From Thermoleophilia bacterium UBA5186 (GTDB lineage: Bacteria; Actinomycetota; Thermoleophilia; Gaiellales; Gaiellaceae), in assembly GCA_002413095.1 (NCBI GenBank), contig DHWI01000021.1, positions 11,848-17,345 on the forward strand: a stretch of 5,498 nucleotides of DNA. Reading direction: 5' to 3'. The stretch's first letter is position 1. The number at the start of each line of letters is the position of its first letter. Positions 4,132 through 5,498 of the stretch are shown here, one piece after another. The notes under the pieces are model-generated. The model ran no database searches, was not told the DNA's origin, and was given only the letters and a program-made list of their open reading frames with translations. The position numbers and the translations under genes were made by a program.

Positions 4132-5376
4132 GTGAAGATCGTTCTTTGGCACGGCTACCTGCTCGCCGGGACGGGCTCGAACGTCTACACGCGCGCGCTC
4201 GCGCGCGAATGGGCGCGCGCGGGTCACGACGTGGTGGTCGTCAGTCAGGAACGAGACCCCGGGCGCTACGGCCTCGCGGGCGCTCGCGCGGTGCGGCCCG
4301 AGCTTCCCGGCGGCGTCCTGCCCGTGTTCGTCGTGGACGCGTACGAGGGTCTGACCCCGGTCCGACTGCAGGACATGTCCGTCGCCGACCGCGAGCGCTA
4401 CGTCGAGGCCAACGCTGCTGCCGTCCGGGACCTCTTGCCGGCCGATCTCGTCTTCGCGAACCACGTCCTCATGGGCGGCCCGGTGGGGGCCGCGTCCGGG
4501 GCGCGCTACGCGGTCAAGGCGCACGGCTCGGAGCTCGAGTATTCGATGCGCGGGAACGCCGAGCTTGCGGCGTGGGGGCGGGAGTCGCTCGCGCGAGCCG
4601 AGGCCGTCTTCGTCGGCTCGGGCCACATCCGCTCCGTGCTCGAGGACGTCGTCGGCCACGTCGACCGCGTGCACGAGGTGCCCCCGGGGGTGGATGTAGA
4701 CGAGTTCGTGCCCAAGCCACGCGCGCAGGCGCTCGAGGGGCTGCTCGCCGAGGCGCGGAACGACCCTCCGAATCCAGGGAACGCGAGCGAGCGGCTCCCG
4801 GACGAAGGGAACGCCGAGCGGCTCGCGGAGTTCCTCGACGGCGACGAGCCCACCGTCGTCTACTTCGGCAAGCTGCTCTACAACAAGGGCGTCCACGTGC
4901 TGCTGGACGCGCTCCGCCGCGTCGACGCGCGCGCGGTCATCGTCGGCTTCGGCGACTACCGCGCCCAGCTCGAGACCGCCGCACCGCCACGAACCCTCTT
5001 CACCGGCCCGCTGGAGCATCGCCACCTTGTCCACTTGCTCCCGCTCGCCGACGTGACGGTCGTTCCCTCGATCTTCCCCGAGGCATTCGGGATGGTCGCC
5101 GCCGAAGCCGCCGCCGCCGGAGCGCCGCCGCTCGTCGCGCGCCATTCGGGCCTCGCCGAGATCGCCGAGGGGCTCGAGGCCGAGTACCCGCCGGAGCACC
5201 GTGCCCTGGCGAGCTTTCGCACGGGCGACGTCGACGACCTCGCCGCCAAGCTCGACGCGCTGCTCGCGTTGAACCCGGCCGAACGCGCAGCGCTCGGTGC
5301 CGCAGCACGCCGCGCGACGGTCGCCCGCTGGAGCTGGGCCGGCGTCGCAGAGCGGCTGCTCGAACCCTTCAAATAA
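4132..5376 (+). CDS. GT4-type glycosyltransferase (GT-B fold)
   Basis: Predicted cytoplasmic enzyme of 414 residues that would transfer a sugar from a nucleotide-sugar donor to an unknown acceptor. I start it at GTG 4132 (MKIVLWHGYLLAGTGSN), because the first strand and glycine loop of GT-B enzymes begin there and GAGG lies 5 bases upstream; the in-frame GTG at 4111 has no ribosome binding site. The N-terminal acceptor domain (about 1-180) includes the glycine loop AGTGSN (12-17) and KAHGSELEY (129-137). The linker PPGVDVDEF (184-192) is typical of the family. The C-terminal donor domain shows YFGKLLYNKG (244-253, donor phosphate binding), FTGPLEHRHLVHLL (290-303) and the EX7E motif E317-AFGMVAA-E325. 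A charged stretch at 200-236 looks like an insertion with a small internal duplication. Nine bases separate it from the downstream ligase-like gene, suggesting an operon. Acceptor and product cannot be read from the sequence. Confidence 0.88.
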   Translation: MKIVLWHGYLLAGTGSNVYTRALAREWARAGHDVVVVSQERDPGRYGLAGARAVRPELPGGVLPVFVVDAYEGLTPVRLQDMSVADRERYVEANAAAVRDLLPADLVFANHVLMGGPVGAASGARYAVKAHGSELEYSMRGNAELAAWGRESLARAEAVFVGSGHIRSVLEDVVGHVDRVHEVPPGVDVDEFVPKPRAQALEGLLAEARNDPPNPGNASERLPDEGNAERLAEFLDGDEPTVVYFGKLLYNKGVHVLLDALRRVDARAVIVGFGDYRAQLETAAPPRTLFTGPLEHRHLVHLLPLADVTVVPSIFPEAFGMVAAEAAAAGAPPLVARHSGLAEIAEGLEAEYPPEHRALASFRTGDVDDLAAKLDALLALNPAERAALGAAARRATVARWSWAGVAERLLEPFK

Positions 5377-5385
5377 AATAGTCCG

Positions 5386-5498
5386 ATGGGCGACGAGCAG
5401 CGGTTGTCGCCGGACGAGCAGCTCGCGTTCGCCCGCGAGGCGTTCGAGTCCGGGACCGACTTCACCCTCGCCGTCGAGGAGGAGTTCGCGCTCCTCGA
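5386..5498 (+). CDS. Start of a GCS2-type carboxylate-amine (glutamate-cysteine-like) ligase, truncated by window end
   Basis: Thirty-seven codons are visible before the window ends. The ATG at 5386 is 9 bases after the glycosyltransferase stop and in the same frame as it. The telling part is FTLAVEEEFALL (from residue 26), which matches the N-terminal strand of the GCS2/YbdK family, where the EEEF glutamates contribute to metal and ATP binding. These enzymes join a carboxylate, often glutamate's side chain, to an amine such as cysteine with ATP. The Shine-Dalgarno is poor (AAATAAAATAGTCCG precedes the ATG), so translation may be coupled to the upstream gene. TTG at 5404 is a less likely start. 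The true substrate cannot be inferred from this fragment; YbdK-like proteins of uncertain function, EgtA and plant-type glutamate-cysteine ligases all share this start. Confidence 0.75.
   Translation, partial: MGDEQRLSPDEQLAFAREAFESGTDFTLAVEEEFALL

Noticed and set aside
3913..5199. Long minus-strand frame opposite the glycosyltransferase
   Set aside because: No recognisable motifs, and it overlaps the convincing GT4 gene throughout; composition artefact.

Overview
This is a GC-rich window with strong G/C bias at third codon positions. It most likely comes from a high-GC actinobacterium. The glutaredoxin-like gene directly before rex is an arrangement I know from actinobacteria. Gene style and repeat-rich intergenic regions make me think of class Thermoleophilia (Gaiellales/Solirubrobacterales relatives), but that placement is an inference, not shown by the sequence.

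Layout: (1) 1-576, the 3' end of a secreted-looking beta-rich protein, perhaps the tail of an S8 peptidase. (2) 636-1910, a complete hexameric-type glutamate dehydrogenase behind a plausible promoter. (3) about 1910-2170, a small CxxC glutaredoxin-like protein fused edge-to-edge to the dehydrogenase stop, with no ATG, GTG or TTG start. (4) 2247-2867, the NADH/NAD+-sensing repressor Rex, with a widely spaced perfect inverted repeat of Rex half-site type just upstream. (5) 2868-3110, a gene-free convergent region with a composite repeat (GGACATGTCC and CTGACCCCGG modules) and two strong GC hairpins. (6) 3111-3899 on the minus strand, a secreted RTX-type calcium-binding repeat protein with a Thr-rich linker. 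(7) 3900-4131, a divergent intergenic region with a 27-base near-perfect palindrome. (8) 4132-5376, a GT4-type glycosyltransferase. (9) 5386 to the window end, the start of a GCS2-type carboxylate-amine (glutamate-cysteine-like) ligase.

How the genes fit together: glutamate dehydrogenase (makes or uses NADH), a thiol-redox protein and the NADH sensor Rex lie head to tail and form a plausible redox-linked transcription unit. The glycosyltransferase and ligase are 9 bases apart and look like a second unit, possibly making an amide-linked glycoconjugate or thiol-type metabolite; that is speculative. I found no clear new defence or mobile system. The most interesting items are the missing start codon, the split Rex operator and the dispersed repeat modules, which also occur inside the glycosyltransferase gene.
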